Shown one piece after another: positions 9,035 to 19,054 of a stretch of 64,000 bases of DNA (position 1 is the stretch's first letter; each line of letters begins with the position of its first letter). The notes under the pieces were generated by a model. It saw only the letters and a program-made list of their open reading frames with translations. It had not been told where the DNA came from and searched no databases. The position numbers and the translations under genes are program-made. Source of the stretch: Streptococcus sp. 596553 (GTDB lineage: Bacteria > Bacillota > Bacilli > Lactobacillales > Streptococcaceae); assembly GCF_900411395.1 (NCBI RefSeq), contig NZ_OXCQ01000004.1, positions 62,001 through 126,000 on the forward strand, read 5' to 3'.

Positions 9035-9070
9035 TCATACACCTAGATATTCAAAGACAAGGAAATAAAG

Positions 9071-11407
9071 ATGAATAAGAAAATATTAGAAACATTAGAG
9101 TTCAATAAGGTCAAGGCCTTGTTTGAACCCCATTTGTTGACCGAGCAGGGCTTGGAGCAATTGAGACAGCTGACTCCGACTGCCAAAGCAGATAAAATTA
9201 AACAGGCTTTTGCTGAGATGAAGGAAATGCAGGCTCTTTTTGTTGAGCAACCGCATTTCACTATTCTCGCAACTAAGGAAATTGCAGGAGTCTGCAAGCG
9301 GTTGGAGATGGGAGCAGACCTCAATATCGAGGAGTTCCTCCTCTTGAAACGCGTGCTTCTTGCCAGCCGAGAACTGCAAAGTTTTTATGCTAATCTGGAA
9401 AATGTCAGCTTGGAAGAATTAGCTCTTTGGTTTGAAAAATTACACGATTTTCCGCATTTACAAGGAAATCTACAAGCCTTTAATGATGCAGGTTTCATTG
9501 AAAATTTCGCCAGTGAAGAATTGGCGCGCATCCGTCGAAAAATCCATGATAGCGAGAGTCAGGTACGCGATGTTTTACAGGATCTGCTCAAGCAAAAAGC
9601 GCAGATGTTGACAGAAGGGATTGTTGCCAGCAGAAATGGCCGTCAGGTTCTACCTGTCAAAAACACTTACCGTAATAAGATTGCAGGTGTCGTCCATGAT
9701 ATTTCTGCCAGCGGAAACACCGTCTATATCGAACCCCGTGAGGTGGTCAAACTGAGCGAAGAAATCGCTAGTCTGCGAGCAGATGAGCGTTATGAAATGC
9801 TTCGAATTCTCCAAGAAATTTCTGAGCGTGTTCGCCCTCATGCGGCTGAGATTGCTAATGACGCTTGGATTATCGGTCATCTGGACTTGATTCGTGCCAA
9901 GGTTCGATTTATCCAAGAAAGGCAAGCAGTCGTTCCTCAGCTGTCAGAAAATCAGGAAATTCAACTGCTCCATGTATGTCACCCTTTGGTCAAAAATGCC
10001 GTCGCAAATGATGTCCATTTTGGTCAAGATTTAACAGCCATTGTTATCACAGGTCCTAATACTGGTGGTAAGACCATCATGCTCAAAACTCTGGGTTTGA
10101 CACAGGTTATGGCCCAGTCAGGTTTACCGATTTTAGCAGACAAGGGAAGTCGTGTTGGTATTTTTGAAGAAATCTTTGCTGATATTGGCGATGAGCAGTC
10201 TATTGAACAGAGCTTGTCTACCTTCTCTAGCCACATGACCAATATTGTGGATATTCTTGGCAAGGTCAACCAGCATTCGCTCTTGCTCTTGGATGAGTTG
10301 GGGGCTGGTACAGATCCCCAAGAGGGAGCCGCTCTTGCCATGGCTATTCTGGAGGATCTTCGCCTGCGTCAAGTCAAGACTATGGCGACGACCCACTATC
10401 CAGAACTCAAGGCCTACGGTATTGAGACAGCCTTTGTGCAAAATGCCAGCATGGAGTTTGATACTGCAACTCTACGCCCGACCTATCGCTTTATGCAGGG
10501 TGTGCCTGGCCGAAGCAATGCCTTTGAAATTGCCAAACGTCTAGGCCTATCTGAAGTTATTGTAGGGGATGCCAGTCAGCAGGTTGATCAGGACAATGAT
10601 GTCAACCGGATTATTGAGCAACTGGAAGAGCAGACGCTAGAAAGTCGTAAACGCTTGGACAATATCCGTGAGGTGGAGCAAGAAAATCTCAAGATGAACC
10701 GTGCTTTAAAAAAACTTTACAACGAGCTCAATCGTGAAAAGGAAACCGAGCTTAATAAGGCGCGTGAACAGGCTGCTGAGATTGTGGACATGGCTCTAAG
10801 TGAGAGTGACCAGATTCTCAAAAATCTCCACAGCAAATCTCAACTTAAACCCCACGAAATCATTGAAGCCAAGGCCAAGCTGAAAAAATTGGCTCCTGAA
10901 AAAGTAGACTTGTCCAAAAACAAGGTTCTTCAAAAGGCCAAGAAAAAACGAGCTCCACAGGTGGGAGATGATATCGTGGTTCTCAGTTACGGTCAGCGTG
11001 GTACCTTGACTAGTCAACTCAAGGACGGCCGCTGGGAAGCCCAAGTTGGCTTGATCAAGATGACCTTGGAAGAGAAAGAGTTTGACCTTGTTCAAGCTCA
11101 GCAAGAAAAACCAGTCAAGAAGAAACAGGTCAATGTTGTGAAACGAACTTCTGGGCGAGGACCTCAAGCTAGACTGGACCTTCGAGGCAAGCGCTATGAA
11201 GAAGCCATGAATGAGCTAGATGCCTTTATAGACCAAGCTTTGCTTAATAATATGGCTCAAGTAGATATCATCCATGGTATCGGAACAGGTGTTATCCGTG
11301 AAGGTGTCACCAAATATCTACAAAGAAACAAACATGTCAAGAGTTTCGGCTATGCCCCACAAAATGCTGGAGGCAGTGGCGCGACTATTGTCACTTTTAA
11401 AGGATAG
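9071..11407 (+). CDS. mutS2: MutS2, Smr-domain ATPase
   Basis: The protein is 778 residues, the usual MutS2 length. It lacks the mismatch-recognition domain of MutS and has a core plus ATPase region with Walker A GPNTGGKT (about residues 328-335) and Walker [15 protein letters not shown] charged coiled-coil region spans about residues 510-620, and a C-terminal Smr endonuclease domain (about 700-778) carries [11 protein letters not shown] and DIIHGIGTG. Family role: suppression of recombination and, in Gram-positives, splitting of collided ribosomes. A BOX element lies directly upstream. No strong promoter is evident between BOX and gene, so read-through from zapA-cvpA is possible. Confidence 0.96.
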   Translation: MNKKILETLEFNKVKALFEPHLLTEQGLEQLRQLTPTAKADKIKQAFAEMKEMQALFVEQPHFTILATKEIAGVCKRLEMGADLNIEEFLLLKRVLLASRELQSFYANLENVSLEELALWFEKLHDFPHLQGNLQAFNDAGFIENFASEELARIRRKIHDSESQVRDVLQDLLKQKAQMLTEGIVASRNGRQVLPVKNTYRNKIAGVVHDISASGNTVYIEPREVVKLSEEIASLRADERYEMLRILQEISERVRPHAAEIANDAWIIGHLDLIRAKVRFIQERQAVVPQLSENQEIQLLHVCHPLVKNAVANDVHFGQDLTAIVITGPNTGGKTIMLKTLGLTQVMAQSGLPILADKGSRVGIFEEIFADIGDEQSIEQSLSTFSSHMTNIVDILGKVNQHSLLLLDELGAGTDPQEGAALAMAILEDLRLRQVKTMATTHYPELKAYGIETAFVQNASMEFDTATLRPTYRFMQGVPGRSNAFEIAKRLGLSEVIVGDASQQVDQDNDVNRIIEQLEEQTLESRKRLDNIREVEQENLKMNRALKKLYNELNREKETELNKAREQAAEIVDMALSESDQILKNLHSKSQLKPHEIIEAKAKLKKLAPEKVDLSKNKVLQKAKKKRAPQVGDDIVVLSYGQRGTLTSQLKDGRWEAQVGLIKMTLEEKEFDLVQAQQEKPVKKKQVNVVKRTSGRGPQARLDLRGKRYEEAMNELDAFIDQALLNNMAQVDIIHGIGTGVIREGVTKYLQRNKHVKSFGYAPQNAGGSGATIVTFKG

Positions 11408-11465
11408 AAGTATTCTGAGCTTTATACAGTAAAAACTGTTGAATTAAGTTTTACTAATAAACACA

Positions 11466-11494
11466 TTGACAAAAGCCAACATTTTTTGTAAAAT
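11466..11494 (+). promoter_or_regulatory. Promoter of the glycine riboswitch and symporter transcript
   Basis: TTGACA (11466-11471) and TAAAAT (11489-11494) are separated by 17 bases, placing the start about 70 bases before the riboswitch aptamer. Confidence 0.75.
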
Positions 11495-11554
11495 AAGAAT
11501 CAATTAAATACCAACACCGAATGAAGTTTAATAGAAGTGGTAAATCGTTTGATT

Positions 11555-11730
11555 TTCCATGACTGTAAATGGACGGAACTCTGGAGAGACCGTAAAGGCA
11601 CCGAAGGGGCAAGGCAGGCAACTGCTCAAACTCTCAGGTAAAAGGACAGAGCTAGGATAGACCGCTTTTTAGCATTTATCTAAGCATTCCAGAGTACATG
11701 TATCTTGCATGTGCTCTTTCTTTTGGGGTT
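11555..11730 (+). ncRNA. Glycine riboswitch with terminator-type expression platform
   Basis: The aptamer core is at about 11571-11651: GGACGGAACTCTGGAGAGACC, then GCACCGAAGGGGCAA, then CAAACTCTCAGGTAAAAGG and ACAGAG, the conserved glycine-aptamer blocks. Only one complete aptamer is seen, so this is a singlet rather than the common tandem form. Downstream, GAGTACATG/CATGTGCTC followed by TTTCTTTT (about 11691-11723) forms an intrinsic terminator. Since the target is an uptake gene, glycine most likely turns expression off, as known for riboswitches in front of Na+/alanine-glycine symporters. Confidence 0.9.
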
Positions 11731-11749
11731 GAAAAGATAGGAGAAGGAA

Positions 11750-13072
11750 ATGTTAGAATTGCTTAAATCAATCGATGCTTTTGCTTGGGGACCGCCCCTC
11801 TTGATTTTATTGGTCGGAACAGGGCTTTACCTAACTATTCGGCTAGGACTCTTGCAGGTTTTGCGTCTGCCCAAGGCCTTTCAGCTTATTTTTATCCAGG
11901 ATAAGGGACATGGGGATGTATCCAGTTTTGCAGCTCTGTGTACAGCCTTGGCATCAACCGTTGGAACAGGGAATATCATAGGGGTTGCGACGGCTATCAA
12001 GGTGGGGGGGCCTGGAGCCCTCTTTTGGATGTGGATGGCGGCTTTCTTTGGAATGGCTACCAAGTATGCGGAAGGACTCTTGGCCATCAAATACCGCACC
12101 AAGGACGACCATGGTGCAGTAGCGGGAGGTCCCATGCATTATATCCTTCTAGGGATGGGAAAAAAGTGGCGTCCACTTGCTGTTTTGTTTGCAGTAGCAG
12201 GAGTACTGGTTGCTCTCTTGGGAATCGGAACCTTCACTCAAGTTAACTCGATTACAGAATCTATCCAGAATACAACGACTATTTCGCCAGCTATCACTGC
12301 TCTCGTCTTGTCTGTCTTTGTAGCGATTGCAGTCTTTGGCGGACTCAAGTCCATTTCAAAGGTTTCAACTACTGTTGTGCCTTTTATGGCTATCATTTAT
12401 ATCTTAGGAACTCTTACAGTTATTTTCTTTAATATCGGGAAAATTCCTTCTACAATTGCTTTAGTCTTTACCTCAGCTTTTAATCCCCTTGCTGCGGTAG
12501 GTGGATTTGCTGGTGCTAGCGTTCGGATGGCTATTCAAAATGGTGTGGCGCGTGGTGTGTTCTCAAATGAATCTGGTCTGGGTTCTGCTCCCATTGCAGC
12601 TGCTGCGGCTAAGACAAATGAACCAGTAGAGCAAGGTTTGATTTCCATGACAGGAACCTTTATTGACACCCTCATTATCTGTACTCTGACTGGTTTGACC
12701 ATCTTGGTAACTGGTGTTTGGAGTGGTGACTTGAATGGAGTGGCTTTGACTCAGTCAGCCTTCTCAACAGTCTTTTCACACTTTGGACCTGCCCTCTTAA
12801 CCATCTTCCTTGTTCTCTTTGCCTTTACAACGATTCTTGGTTGGAACTACTATGGAGAACGCTGTTTCGAGTTCCTCTTTGGGGTTCGCTTTATCTGGCT
12901 CTACCGTGTGGTCTTTGTACTCATGGTCTTGTTGGGAGGATTTATCGAGTTGGATATGGTTTGGATTATCGCAGATATTGTCAATGCCTTGATGGCTCTG
13001 CCAAATTTGATTGCCCTCTTAGTTTTATCGCCAGTCGTTATTGCTGAGACTAAAAAGTATTTTGACAAATAA
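11750..13072 (+). CDS. Sodium:alanine/glycine symporter (AGCS family)
   Basis: This polytopic membrane protein of 440 residues has about ten spans. Conserved AGCS stretches are visible: ALASTVGTGNIIGVA (about residues 64-78) and GGAGALFWMW-like GGPGALFWMWMAAFFGM; downstream is NESGLGSAPIAAAAAKT. The family imports alanine or glycine with Na+. The glycine riboswitch immediately upstream points to glycine as the physiologically sensed substrate. A ribosome binding site (AGGAGAAGG) precedes the ATG. It is monocistronic, with a terminator after it. Confidence 0.93.
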   Translation: MLELLKSIDAFAWGPPLLILLVGTGLYLTIRLGLLQVLRLPKAFQLIFIQDKGHGDVSSFAALCTALASTVGTGNIIGVATAIKVGGPGALFWMWMAAFFGMATKYAEGLLAIKYRTKDDHGAVAGGPMHYILLGMGKKWRPLAVLFAVAGVLVALLGIGTFTQVNSITESIQNTTTISPAITALVLSVFVAIAVFGGLKSISKVSTTVVPFMAIIYILGTLTVIFFNIGKIPSTIALVFTSAFNPLAAVGGFAGASVRMAIQNGVARGVFSNESGLGSAPIAAAAAKTNEPVEQGLISMTGTFIDTLIICTLTGLTILVTGVWSGDLNGVALTQSAFSTVFSHFGPALLTIFLVLFAFTTILGWNYYGERCFEFLFGVRFIWLYRVVFVLMVLLGGFIELDMVWIIADIVNALMALPNLIALLVLSPVVIAETKKYFDK

Positions 13073-13075
13073 TGA

Positions 13076-13102
13076 AATCACACATCGCGTGTGATTTTTT
13101 GC
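13076..13102 (+). terminator. Terminator after the AGCS symporter
   Basis: The stem AATCACAC/GTGTGATT with loop ATCGC is followed by a T-run. Confidence 0.85.
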
Positions 13103-13203
13103 TTTCATAAAAAATTTCTATCAGTGCAATTTAAAATATATATTATACACGGTATAGAATCTGTGATAGACTAGATTTCAACAACATGAAAAGAGGTTTT
13201 ATG

Positions 13204-13752
13204 ATGACAACATTTACTATCCATACAGTCGAATCAGCACCAGCAGAAGTAAAAGAAGTTCTTGAAACAGTAGAAAAAGATAACAATGGCTATATTCCCA
13301 ACCTAATCGGTCTCTTGGCTAATGCACCTACCGCCTTAGAAGCCTACAGAACTGTCGGAGCCATCAACCGTCGCAATAGCCTGACACCAGTTGAGCGTGA
13401 AGTGGTGCAAATCACGGCAGCTGTAACTAATGGTTGTGCTTTCTGCGTGGCAGGTCACACAGCTTTTTCCATCAAACAAATCCAGATGAATGATGACCTT
13501 CTGCAAGCCCTTCGCAATCGTACTCCAATCGAAACAGATCCTAAATTAGACACTCTGGCTAAGTTTACTTTGGCAGTTATCAATACCAAGGGTCGTGTAG
13601 GAGATGAAGCCTTGGGTGAATTTTTAGAAGCTGGCTACACCCAACAAAATGCCTTGGATGTGGTTCTTGGTGTCAGCCTAGCAAGCCTCTGTAACTATGC
13701 CAACAACCTAGCCAATACACCAATTAACCCAGAATTGCAACCTTATGCCTAA
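13204..13752 (+). CDS. Carboxymuconolactone decarboxylase / AhpD-like protein
   Basis: This 182-residue all-helical protein has the AhpD-type redox motif C78-AF-C81 followed by His85 (NGCAFCVAGHTAF), as in peroxidase-related CMD-domain proteins. Family members act as thiol peroxidases or reducing partners. The exact substrate here is unknown. I prefer the ATG at 13204 (AGAGG about 7 bases upstream); the adjoining ATG at 13201 would add one Met. The gene stands alone, with its own AT-rich promoter region and a T-rich hairpin after it. Confidence 0.82.
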   Translation: MTTFTIHTVESAPAEVKEVLETVEKDNNGYIPNLIGLLANAPTALEAYRTVGAINRRNSLTPVEREVVQITAAVTNGCAFCVAGHTAFSIKQIQMNDDLLQALRNRTPIETDPKLDTLAKFTLAVINTKGRVGDEALGEFLEAGYTQQNALDVVLGVSLASLCNYANNLANTPINPELQPYA

Positions 13753-13810
13753 TTCATATCTGAGTAAAATGAAGTCTGAAATAATCGGACTTCGTTTTTT
13801 TAGCACCTCA

Positions 13811-13833
13811 TTTAAGCGCTTTTATGCTATACT
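13811..13833 (+). promoter_or_regulatory. Extended -10 promoter with a cre-like palindrome upstream of the TDT gene
   Basis: TGCTATACT gives an extended -10 (TATACT at 13828-13833). Just upstream, TTTAAGCGCTTTTA matches the CcpA cre consensus with two mismatches. The operator assignment is tentative. Confidence 0.35.
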
Positions 13834-13861
13834 GAAACTAACATGATTATTGGAGGTTAGG

Positions 13862-14761
13862 ATGAAAAAACTCCCCTTGGTATTTTCTGGTTGTTTGCTA
13901 GGTTTGGCAGGAGCTGGAAATCTTATTTTAGATACGTTGCCAGTTCTGTCCCATCTGTTGAGTCTGACAGGTTTGGTTTTGTGGATTTACTTTCTGATTT
14001 TGCATCTGTTTAATTGGAAGGAAACCAAGCGAGAATTGACCAAGCCTCCTCTTTTGTCAGGAATGGCGACCTTTCCCATGGCTGGGATGATTTTATCGAC
14101 TTATGTCTTTCGAGTCTTCCCTCATTTCCCTTTGGTAGCGCAAGGACTTTGGTGGTTTTCATTTCTCTTGGATTTGTTCTTGATTGCTGGTTTCACCATT
14201 AAATTTGCCTATCCGGGGCGGAGGGTTCATGCGACTCCTAGCTGGACGGTTCTCTATGTGGGGATAGCAGTAGCAGCCTTGACCTATCCTCTTGTAGGTA
14301 TCATCGAAATTGCCTATGCGACCTTGAGTTTTGGTTTTCTCCTAACCTTCTATCTCTATCCCCTTATTTATAGCGATTTAAAGAAACATCCGCTCCCACT
14401 AGCCTTGCTTGGGCAAGAAGGAATCTACTGTGCTCCTTTCTCTCTACTCTTGGCTTCTCTGGTTCGGGTTGGAGGAGCCAGCCTACAAACCTGGGTCTTG
14501 ATTGTCATGATCTTGCTTTCTCAATCCTTCTTTTTCTTTGTTTTGACTCGCCTGCCCAATATTTTAAAACAAGGCTTTCAACCAGCCTTTTCAGCCCTCA
14601 CCTTCCCGACCATTATCACAGCTACTTCGCTTAAGATGGCTCAGGGAATCTTGAAACTTCCATTTTTGGATTATTTGGTAGTGGCTGAAACTGTTATTTG
14701 CCTAATCATTTTGCTCTTTGTATTAGGTGCTTATTTGATTTGGTTACGAAAAAAGGTCTAG
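13862..14761 (+). CDS. TDT/SLAC1-like family permease (annotated elsewhere as exfoliative toxin A/B protein)
   Basis: This 299-residue protein is almost entirely hydrophobic, with about ten predicted membrane spans, and resembles the tellurite-resistance/dicarboxylate transporter (TDT) family. Conserved parts include the PSWTVLYVG segment. Pneumococcal relatives carry the misleading label exfoliative toxin, although the protein is a membrane channel or transporter type, not a protease. The start is set at 13862 because GGAGG (13852-13856) precedes it; the alternative TTG at 13850 overlaps that site. The substrate is not known. Confidence 0.75.
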   Translation: MKKLPLVFSGCLLGLAGAGNLILDTLPVLSHLLSLTGLVLWIYFLILHLFNWKETKRELTKPPLLSGMATFPMAGMILSTYVFRVFPHFPLVAQGLWWFSFLLDLFLIAGFTIKFAYPGRRVHATPSWTVLYVGIAVAALTYPLVGIIEIAYATLSFGFLLTFYLYPLIYSDLKKHPLPLALLGQEGIYCAPFSLLLASLVRVGGASLQTWVLIVMILLSQSFFFFVLTRLPNILKQGFQPAFSALTFPTIITATSLKMAQGILKLPFLDYLVVAETVICLIILLFVLGAYLIWLRKKV

Positions 14762-14784
14762 CTAGAAATAGCTAGGCCTTATTT
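14752..14784. terminator. Bidirectional terminator between TDT gene and serS
   Basis: The stem AGGTCTAGCTA/TAGCTAGGCCT with a GAAA loop overlaps the TDT stop codon and is followed by TTATTTTT. It can also serve the convergent serS transcript. Confidence 0.85.
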
Positions 14785-16059
14785 TTATGGTTTGATAACT
14801 TCAGCGTCACCCATGTATGGACGAAGAACTTCTGGGATGGTCACAGAACCATCTGCATTTTGGTAGTTTTCAAGAATAGCAGCCACTGTACGTCCAACTG
14901 CAAGTCCAGAACCGTTCAAGGTATGGAGCAATTTCACCTTGCCATCTGCTTCATCACGGTAACGGATTTGGGCACGACGGGCTTGGAAATCTTCTGTATT
15001 TGAACAGCTTGAAATTTCACGGTAGGTATTTTGTGCTGGAATCCAAACTTCCAAGTCGTAAGTTTTAGCAGCTGAGAAGCCCATATCTCCTGTAGAGAGA
15101 GCAACGACACGATATGGAAGGTTGAGTTTTTGAAGGATATTTTCAGCGTTGGCTGTCATTTTTTCCAATTCTTCGTAAGATTCTTCTGGCTTGGCAAATT
15201 TAACCATTTCAACCTTGTGGAATTGGTGCAAACGAATCAAGCCACGAGTATCACGACCAGCAGAACCAGCCTCGGAACGGAATGATGGGCTCATAGCAGT
15301 AAAGTAGATTGGCAGGTCTTTACCATCAAGGATTTCATCACGGTAGTAGTTTGTCAGAGGAACTTCAGCTGTAGGGATAAGGACATAATTGCTATCGCTG
15401 AGTTCAAAAGTATCTTCCTTGAATTTTGGATATTGACCAGTCCCAAACATAGAATCATGGTTAACCATGTAAGGTGTGATGACTTCTGTATAGCCTTCTT
15501 TTCCATGTTCATCCAACATAAAGTTGTAGATGGCACGTTCCAAACGAGCGCCGAGACCTTTATAGAAGAGGAAGCGAGCGCCGGTTACTTTACCCCCACG
15601 TTCCCAATCAAGGATACCAAGGTCTTCGCCAAGATCCCAGTGAGCTTTAGGTTCGAAATCAAACTCGCGTGGAGTACCCCAACGGCGAACTTCCACATTG
15701 TCGTCTTCGTCAGCCCCAACAGGAACGCTGTCAGCTGGGATATTTGGAAGAGTAGTGGTAAATTCTGTCAATTTAGCATCGATGTCTGCCAATTCAGCAT
15801 CCAAAGCTTTAACCTCAGCAGATAGGGTTTGCATGGCAGCAATCTTGTCATCTGCATTTTCCTTGTTGCGCTTAGCTTGGGCAATCTCAGCAGAAACTGT
15901 GTTGCGTTCTGCCTTGAGAGTTTCAACCTTGACCAAGATGTCACGACGTTTAGCATCGATTTCTTTCATTTCATTCAAGACAGTAGCATCTACACCACGT
16001 GTAGCCAATTTTTCTGCGACAGCATCAAAGTCTGTACGAATACGTTTGATATCTAACAT
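14785..16059 (-). CDS. serS: Seryl-tRNA synthetase
   Basis: This class II synthetase of 424 residues charges tRNA-Ser. It has an N-terminal coiled-coil arm (about residues 28-105, binding the long variable arm of tRNA-Ser), motif 2 ([20 protein letters not shown]) and motif 3 ([16 protein letters not shown]). The start is the ATG at 16059 (MLDIKRIR), preceded by AAGGAG. A longer frame running to 16143 reads through the leader terminator and is not the real start. Expression is controlled by the T-box leader upstream. Confidence 0.97.
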   Translation of the reverse strand: MLDIKRIRTDFDAVAEKLATRGVDATVLNEMKEIDAKRRDILVKVETLKAERNTVSAEIAQAKRNKENADDKIAAMQTLSAEVKALDAELADIDAKLTEFTTTLPNIPADSVPVGADEDDNVEVRRWGTPREFDFEPKAHWDLGEDLGILDWERGGKVTGARFLFYKGLGARLERAIYNFMLDEHGKEGYTEVITPYMVNHDSMFGTGQYPKFKEDTFELSDSNYVLIPTAEVPLTNYYRDEILDGKDLPIYFTAMSPSFRSEAGSAGRDTRGLIRLHQFHKVEMVKFAKPEESYEELEKMTANAENILQKLNLPYRVVALSTGDMGFSAAKTYDLEVWIPAQNTYREISSCSNTEDFQARRAQIRYRDEADGKVKLLHTLNGSGLAVGRTVAAILENYQNADGSVTIPEVLRPYMGDAEVIKP

Positions 16060-16065
16060 AAGAAC

Positions 16066-16262
16066 TCCTTTATGAAAAAAGCACACCTGACAAAGCGTTG
16101 GAGTGGCAGGGCCACGGTTCCATCCAACTTCACAGGTGTGCACTTGATTGTGTATGCAATTGTTACTAACGGTAGAATTTCACCTATCCCTCCTATCTGC
16201 TCGCAGCATCCGCAGACTTTCTGAAAGAAGAAGATAACCTACTTATCCGTTGCTATGATTAT
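16066..16262 (-). ncRNA. T-box leader of serS
   Basis: On the minus strand, a promoter -10 box (TATAAT, near 16258-16265) is followed by a long structured leader, the T-box core TGGATGGAACCGTGG (about 16113-16127) and a terminator stem GCACACCTG/CAGGTGTGC with a T-run (about 16076-16145). This is the standard tRNA-sensing antiterminator: uncharged tRNA-Ser stabilises the antiterminator and lets serS be transcribed. I did not resolve the specifier codon by eye. Confidence 0.92.
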
Positions 16263-16272
16263 ACTAAAGTTT

Positions 16273-16644
16273 CTACTTTTTTGCAAATAAATTTTTAAAT
16301 TTTTGACCAATGGTCTGAATCAGAGTTGGAAGCTTGACGACCTTGTCATTGCCCAGTTTTTCACGAGCAATTTTGAGAATGGCACCTGAGTCTTTTGAAG
16401 CAAAGAGGAATTTTCCTCTGTCTGTAAAGACTTCGAAGTGGCGACTGATTTTGCGACCAGTGACATTAGCTCCAATTTGGTTGATATGGCTCCAAGGAAT
16501 CTGGATAAATTGTTCAACATTGACATCGGGGTAAAATTCCAAAGCCTGATCTCCGACAAGGAATTTCCCAACTTTCCCAGCTATAGAGAGGTAGGAGGTG
16601 CCTGTCGTATTGAGAAGCACTGTTTTGTTAAGAGATTGGGCCAT
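16273..16644 (-). CDS. DUF956 (ManO-like) protein
   Basis: This 123-residue soluble protein of the DUF956 family is often found beside mannose-type PTS genes, where it is called ManO. The sequence has a PH-like beta-rich pattern with HFEVFTDRGKFLFASKDSG, and a basic C-terminus. Here it follows lysC by only 2 bases, and its ribosome binding site (AAGGAAG) lies inside the end of lysC. No PTS genes are nearby, so its link to sugar uptake cannot be judged from this window. Function unknown. Confidence 0.75.
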   Translation of the reverse strand: MAQSLNKTVLLNTTGTSYLSIAGKVGKFLVGDQALEFYPDVNVEQFIQIPWSHINQIGANVTGRKISRHFEVFTDRGKFLFASKDSGAILKIAREKLGNDKVVKLPTLIQTIGQKFKNLFAKK

Positions 16645-16646
16645 GC

Positions 16647-18011
16647 TTAGTCTTCCTTACTTTCACCGAAAAAGGCATTGTAGAGGGCTTTAATAGCTGC
16701 TTTCTCTTGGTCCTTATGGACAACAAACATAATAGATACTTCACTAGAACCTTGAGACATCATCTGGATGTTGATCTTATTTTCAGATAGAGCACGTGTC
16801 GCAGTAGCAGTTACTCCGATATGGCTCTTCATCTTTTCTCCAACAATCATAATGATTGAAAGGTCGTGCTCGATTTCTGCATGGTCTACTTCAGCCTTTT
16901 GAACCAACTGACGAAGGATTTCTTCTTCCTTGATAGGAGTTAGTTCGCGAGAACGGAGGATGATTGAAAGATCGTCGATACCTGTTGGCATATGTTCCCA
17001 ACCGATGTTAAGATCTTCAAGGATTTGAAGAACTTTGCGTCCAAATCCAACCTCACGGTTCATGAGGTATTTAGACATATTAATGCTGACAAAGCCAGAG
17101 TCACCAGCAATTCCCACAACTGGGAATTCATCACTACTATGTTTTAGAACGATACGAGTACCTGGATGATCAGGATTGTTGGTATTCTTGATAACCAGAG
17201 GAATTTTTCCACGGTAGGCAGGTAGAAGGGCTTCGTCATGAAGGACTGAGAAGCCTGCATAGGCCAACTCACGCATTTCACGGTAGGTCAACTCTGGGAT
17301 AGAGTGTGGTTGGTGAATAATACCAGGGTGGGCTGCAAAGATACCATCAACGTCTGTAAAGTTTTCATAGAGATCGGCCTTAACACCGGCAGCAATGATA
17401 GAACCTGTAATGTCTGATCCTCCACGTGAGAAGGTACAGATTTGATTTTCCTTGGTAACTCCAAAGAAACCAGGAATGACAAGGACTTCATTTGCATTTG
17501 TCAATTCTTCAATCTTGTCATAACTTGATGGAATGATGCGAGCGTGACCAGGTTCACTTGTGACCACAATACCAGCTTCTCTAGGGTGCACATAGCGTGC
17601 ATCGATCCCGTTTTGATTAAAGTAGGCAGCGATTAACTTAGCATTGTTATTTTCACCAGCTGCTAGGAAAGTATCGTAGAGAAATTCATTTTCATCAATA
17701 GGAAGAGTGGCTAAGGCACGAATGCTTTTAGAAATTTTTTCTAGTACAGCTGGTTTAAGACCTAGTTCACTAACCATAGCAGCATAGCGGTCGATAATCC
17801 AGTTTTGACTCTTGCTAATATCGTTACCAGCAACATAGTCGCGGTAGTATTTAATCAAGGCATCCGTAACCTTAGTATCTTCGGCATTGCGTTTCCCAGG
17901 TGCAGAAACAACTACAAAACGGCGCTCTGGATCGCTTTTAACGATGTTTAAAACTTTTTCTAATTGACCAGCAGAGGCAAGAGAGCTACCTCCAAATTTA
18001 ACAACTTTCAT
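16647..18011 (-). CDS. lysC: Aspartate kinase
   Basis: This enzyme phosphorylates aspartate, the first step toward lysine, threonine and methionine. The 454-residue, monofunctional enzyme starts with MKVVKFGGSSLASA (kinase N-terminal signature), carries SRGGSDITGSIIA in the catalytic domain, and ends with two ACT domains (about residues 305-450) for feedback control by amino acids. It forms a two-gene operon with the DUF956 gene, and its promoter is well defined. Confidence 0.95.
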   Translation of the reverse strand: MKVVKFGGSSLASAGQLEKVLNIVKSDPERRFVVVSAPGKRNAEDTKVTDALIKYYRDYVAGNDISKSQNWIIDRYAAMVSELGLKPAVLEKISKSIRALATLPIDENEFLYDTFLAAGENNNAKLIAAYFNQNGIDARYVHPREAGIVVTSEPGHARIIPSSYDKIEELTNANEVLVIPGFFGVTKENQICTFSRGGSDITGSIIAAGVKADLYENFTDVDGIFAAHPGIIHQPHSIPELTYREMRELAYAGFSVLHDEALLPAYRGKIPLVIKNTNNPDHPGTRIVLKHSSDEFPVVGIAGDSGFVSINMSKYLMNREVGFGRKVLQILEDLNIGWEHMPTGIDDLSIILRSRELTPIKEEEILRQLVQKAEVDHAEIEHDLSIIMIVGEKMKSHIGVTATATRALSENKINIQMMSQGSSEVSIMFVVHKDQEKAAIKALYNAFFGESKED

Positions 18012-18040
18012 AAGAACTCCTAAAGTAAGTATTTTATACG

Positions 18041-18069
18041 ATTATAGCAGAAAGAAAGCCTTTTTTCAA
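18041..18069 (-). promoter_or_regulatory. Promoter of lysC
   Basis: Read on the minus strand, TTGAAA (18064-18069) and TATAAT (18041-18046) are 17 bases apart, about 30 bases before the start codon. Confidence 0.75.
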
Positions 18070-18143
18070 TGAAGAAAATAAGATGCTTTCTAGTATAAAG
18101 CGAGCCTTTCTAATCGGCTGAGACACTTTCAGTTGATTTTTTC

Positions 18144-18172
18144 TTGCTTTCTGATTTTAAAAAAGATATACT
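18144..18172 (+). promoter_or_regulatory. Promoter of fabM
   Basis: TTGCTT (18144-18149) and TATACT (18167-18172) have 17-base spacing. No FabT-like palindrome overlaps it, in line with published reports that fabM escapes FabT control. Confidence 0.65.
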
Positions 18173-18219
18173 TTGAAAATAAAATAATTTAAATCGCTTA
18201 TAAAATAAAAGGAGTCCTG

Positions 18220-19005
18220 ATGGAACATATTATTTATCAGCTTGAAGAAGATTTGGCAATCCTTACCTTAAACCGTCCTGAGGTCGCGAATGGTTTTCAT
18301 ATTCCCATGTGTGAGGAAATTTTAGAAGCACTGACTCTGGCAGAAGAGGATCCAGCTGTGCATTTTATCTTGATCAATGCCAAGGGAAAGGTCTTCTCTG
18401 TTGGGGGAGATTTGGTAGAGATGAAGCGGGCAGTGGATGAGGATGATATTCCATCATTGACGAAAATCGCAGAATTGGTCAATACGATTTCTTATAAAAT
18501 CAAGCAAATTGCTAAACCTGTCTTGATGGAGGTTGATGGAGCTGTTGCAGGTGCTGCAGCCAATATGGCTGTAGCTGCAGATTTCTGTCTTGCAACGGAT
18601 AAGGCTAAGTTTATCCAAGCCTTTGTCGGCGTTGGTTTGGCTCCGGATGCAGGAGGGATTCATCTCTTGAGCCGCAGTATTGGTGTGACGCGTGCTGCTC
18701 AATTAGCTATGACAGGTGAGGCTTTGACAGCACAAAAAGCTCTAGAGTGGGGGCTGGTTTACCGCGTCTGTGAAGCTGATAAACTTGAAAAGACGAGAGA
18801 ACAGCTTCTTAAAAAATTAAGACGTGGTTCAAGTAATTCCTATGCAGCCATTAAGAAGTTGGTTTGGGAGAGCCAATTTAAAGACTGGCAAGATTATGCT
18901 ACTTTAGAACTGAACCTACAGGAATCCTTAGCTCAAACAGAGGATTTCAAAGAAGGAGTGCGAGCTCATTCGGAGAGAAGACGGCCTAAATTTACAGGAA
19001 AATAA
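18220..19005 (+). CDS. fabM: trans-2-decenoyl-ACP isomerase (unsaturated fatty acid branch point)
   Basis: This crotonase-fold protein of 261 residues at the head of the FASII cluster matches streptococcal FabM, which isomerises trans-2- to cis-3-decenoyl-ACP and so makes the double bond of membrane unsaturated fatty acids. The oxyanion-hole segments are visible as [14 protein letters not shown] and [16 protein letters not shown]. It has its own promoter and a good ribosome binding site (AAGGAG). The next gene, fabT, begins 93 bases later behind a separate promoter. Confidence 0.92.
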   Translation: MEHIIYQLEEDLAILTLNRPEVANGFHIPMCEEILEALTLAEEDPAVHFILINAKGKVFSVGGDLVEMKRAVDEDDIPSLTKIAELVNTISYKIKQIAKPVLMEVDGAVAGAAANMAVAADFCLATDKAKFIQAFVGVGLAPDAGGIHLLSRSIGVTRAAQLAMTGEALTAQKALEWGLVYRVCEADKLEKTREQLLKKLRRGSSNSYAAIKKLVWESQFKDWQDYATLELNLQESLAQTEDFKEGVRAHSERRRPKFTGK

Positions 19006-19013
19006 AAAAATAC

Positions 19014-19042
19014 TTGCATCATTCTTTGAACTTTGATATAAT
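19014..19042 (+). promoter_or_regulatory. Promoter of the fabT-fabH-acpP unit
   Basis: TTGCAT (19014-19019) and TATAAT (19037-19042) are separated by 17 bases. It is placed just before the FabT operator-like palindrome. Confidence 0.8.
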
Positions 19043-19054
19043 TCTCTTGTCAAA

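Noticed and set aside
16060..16143. N-terminal extension of SerRS by 28 residues
   Set aside because: This stretch is the leader terminator of the T-box. The real ATG with ribosome binding site is at 16059.
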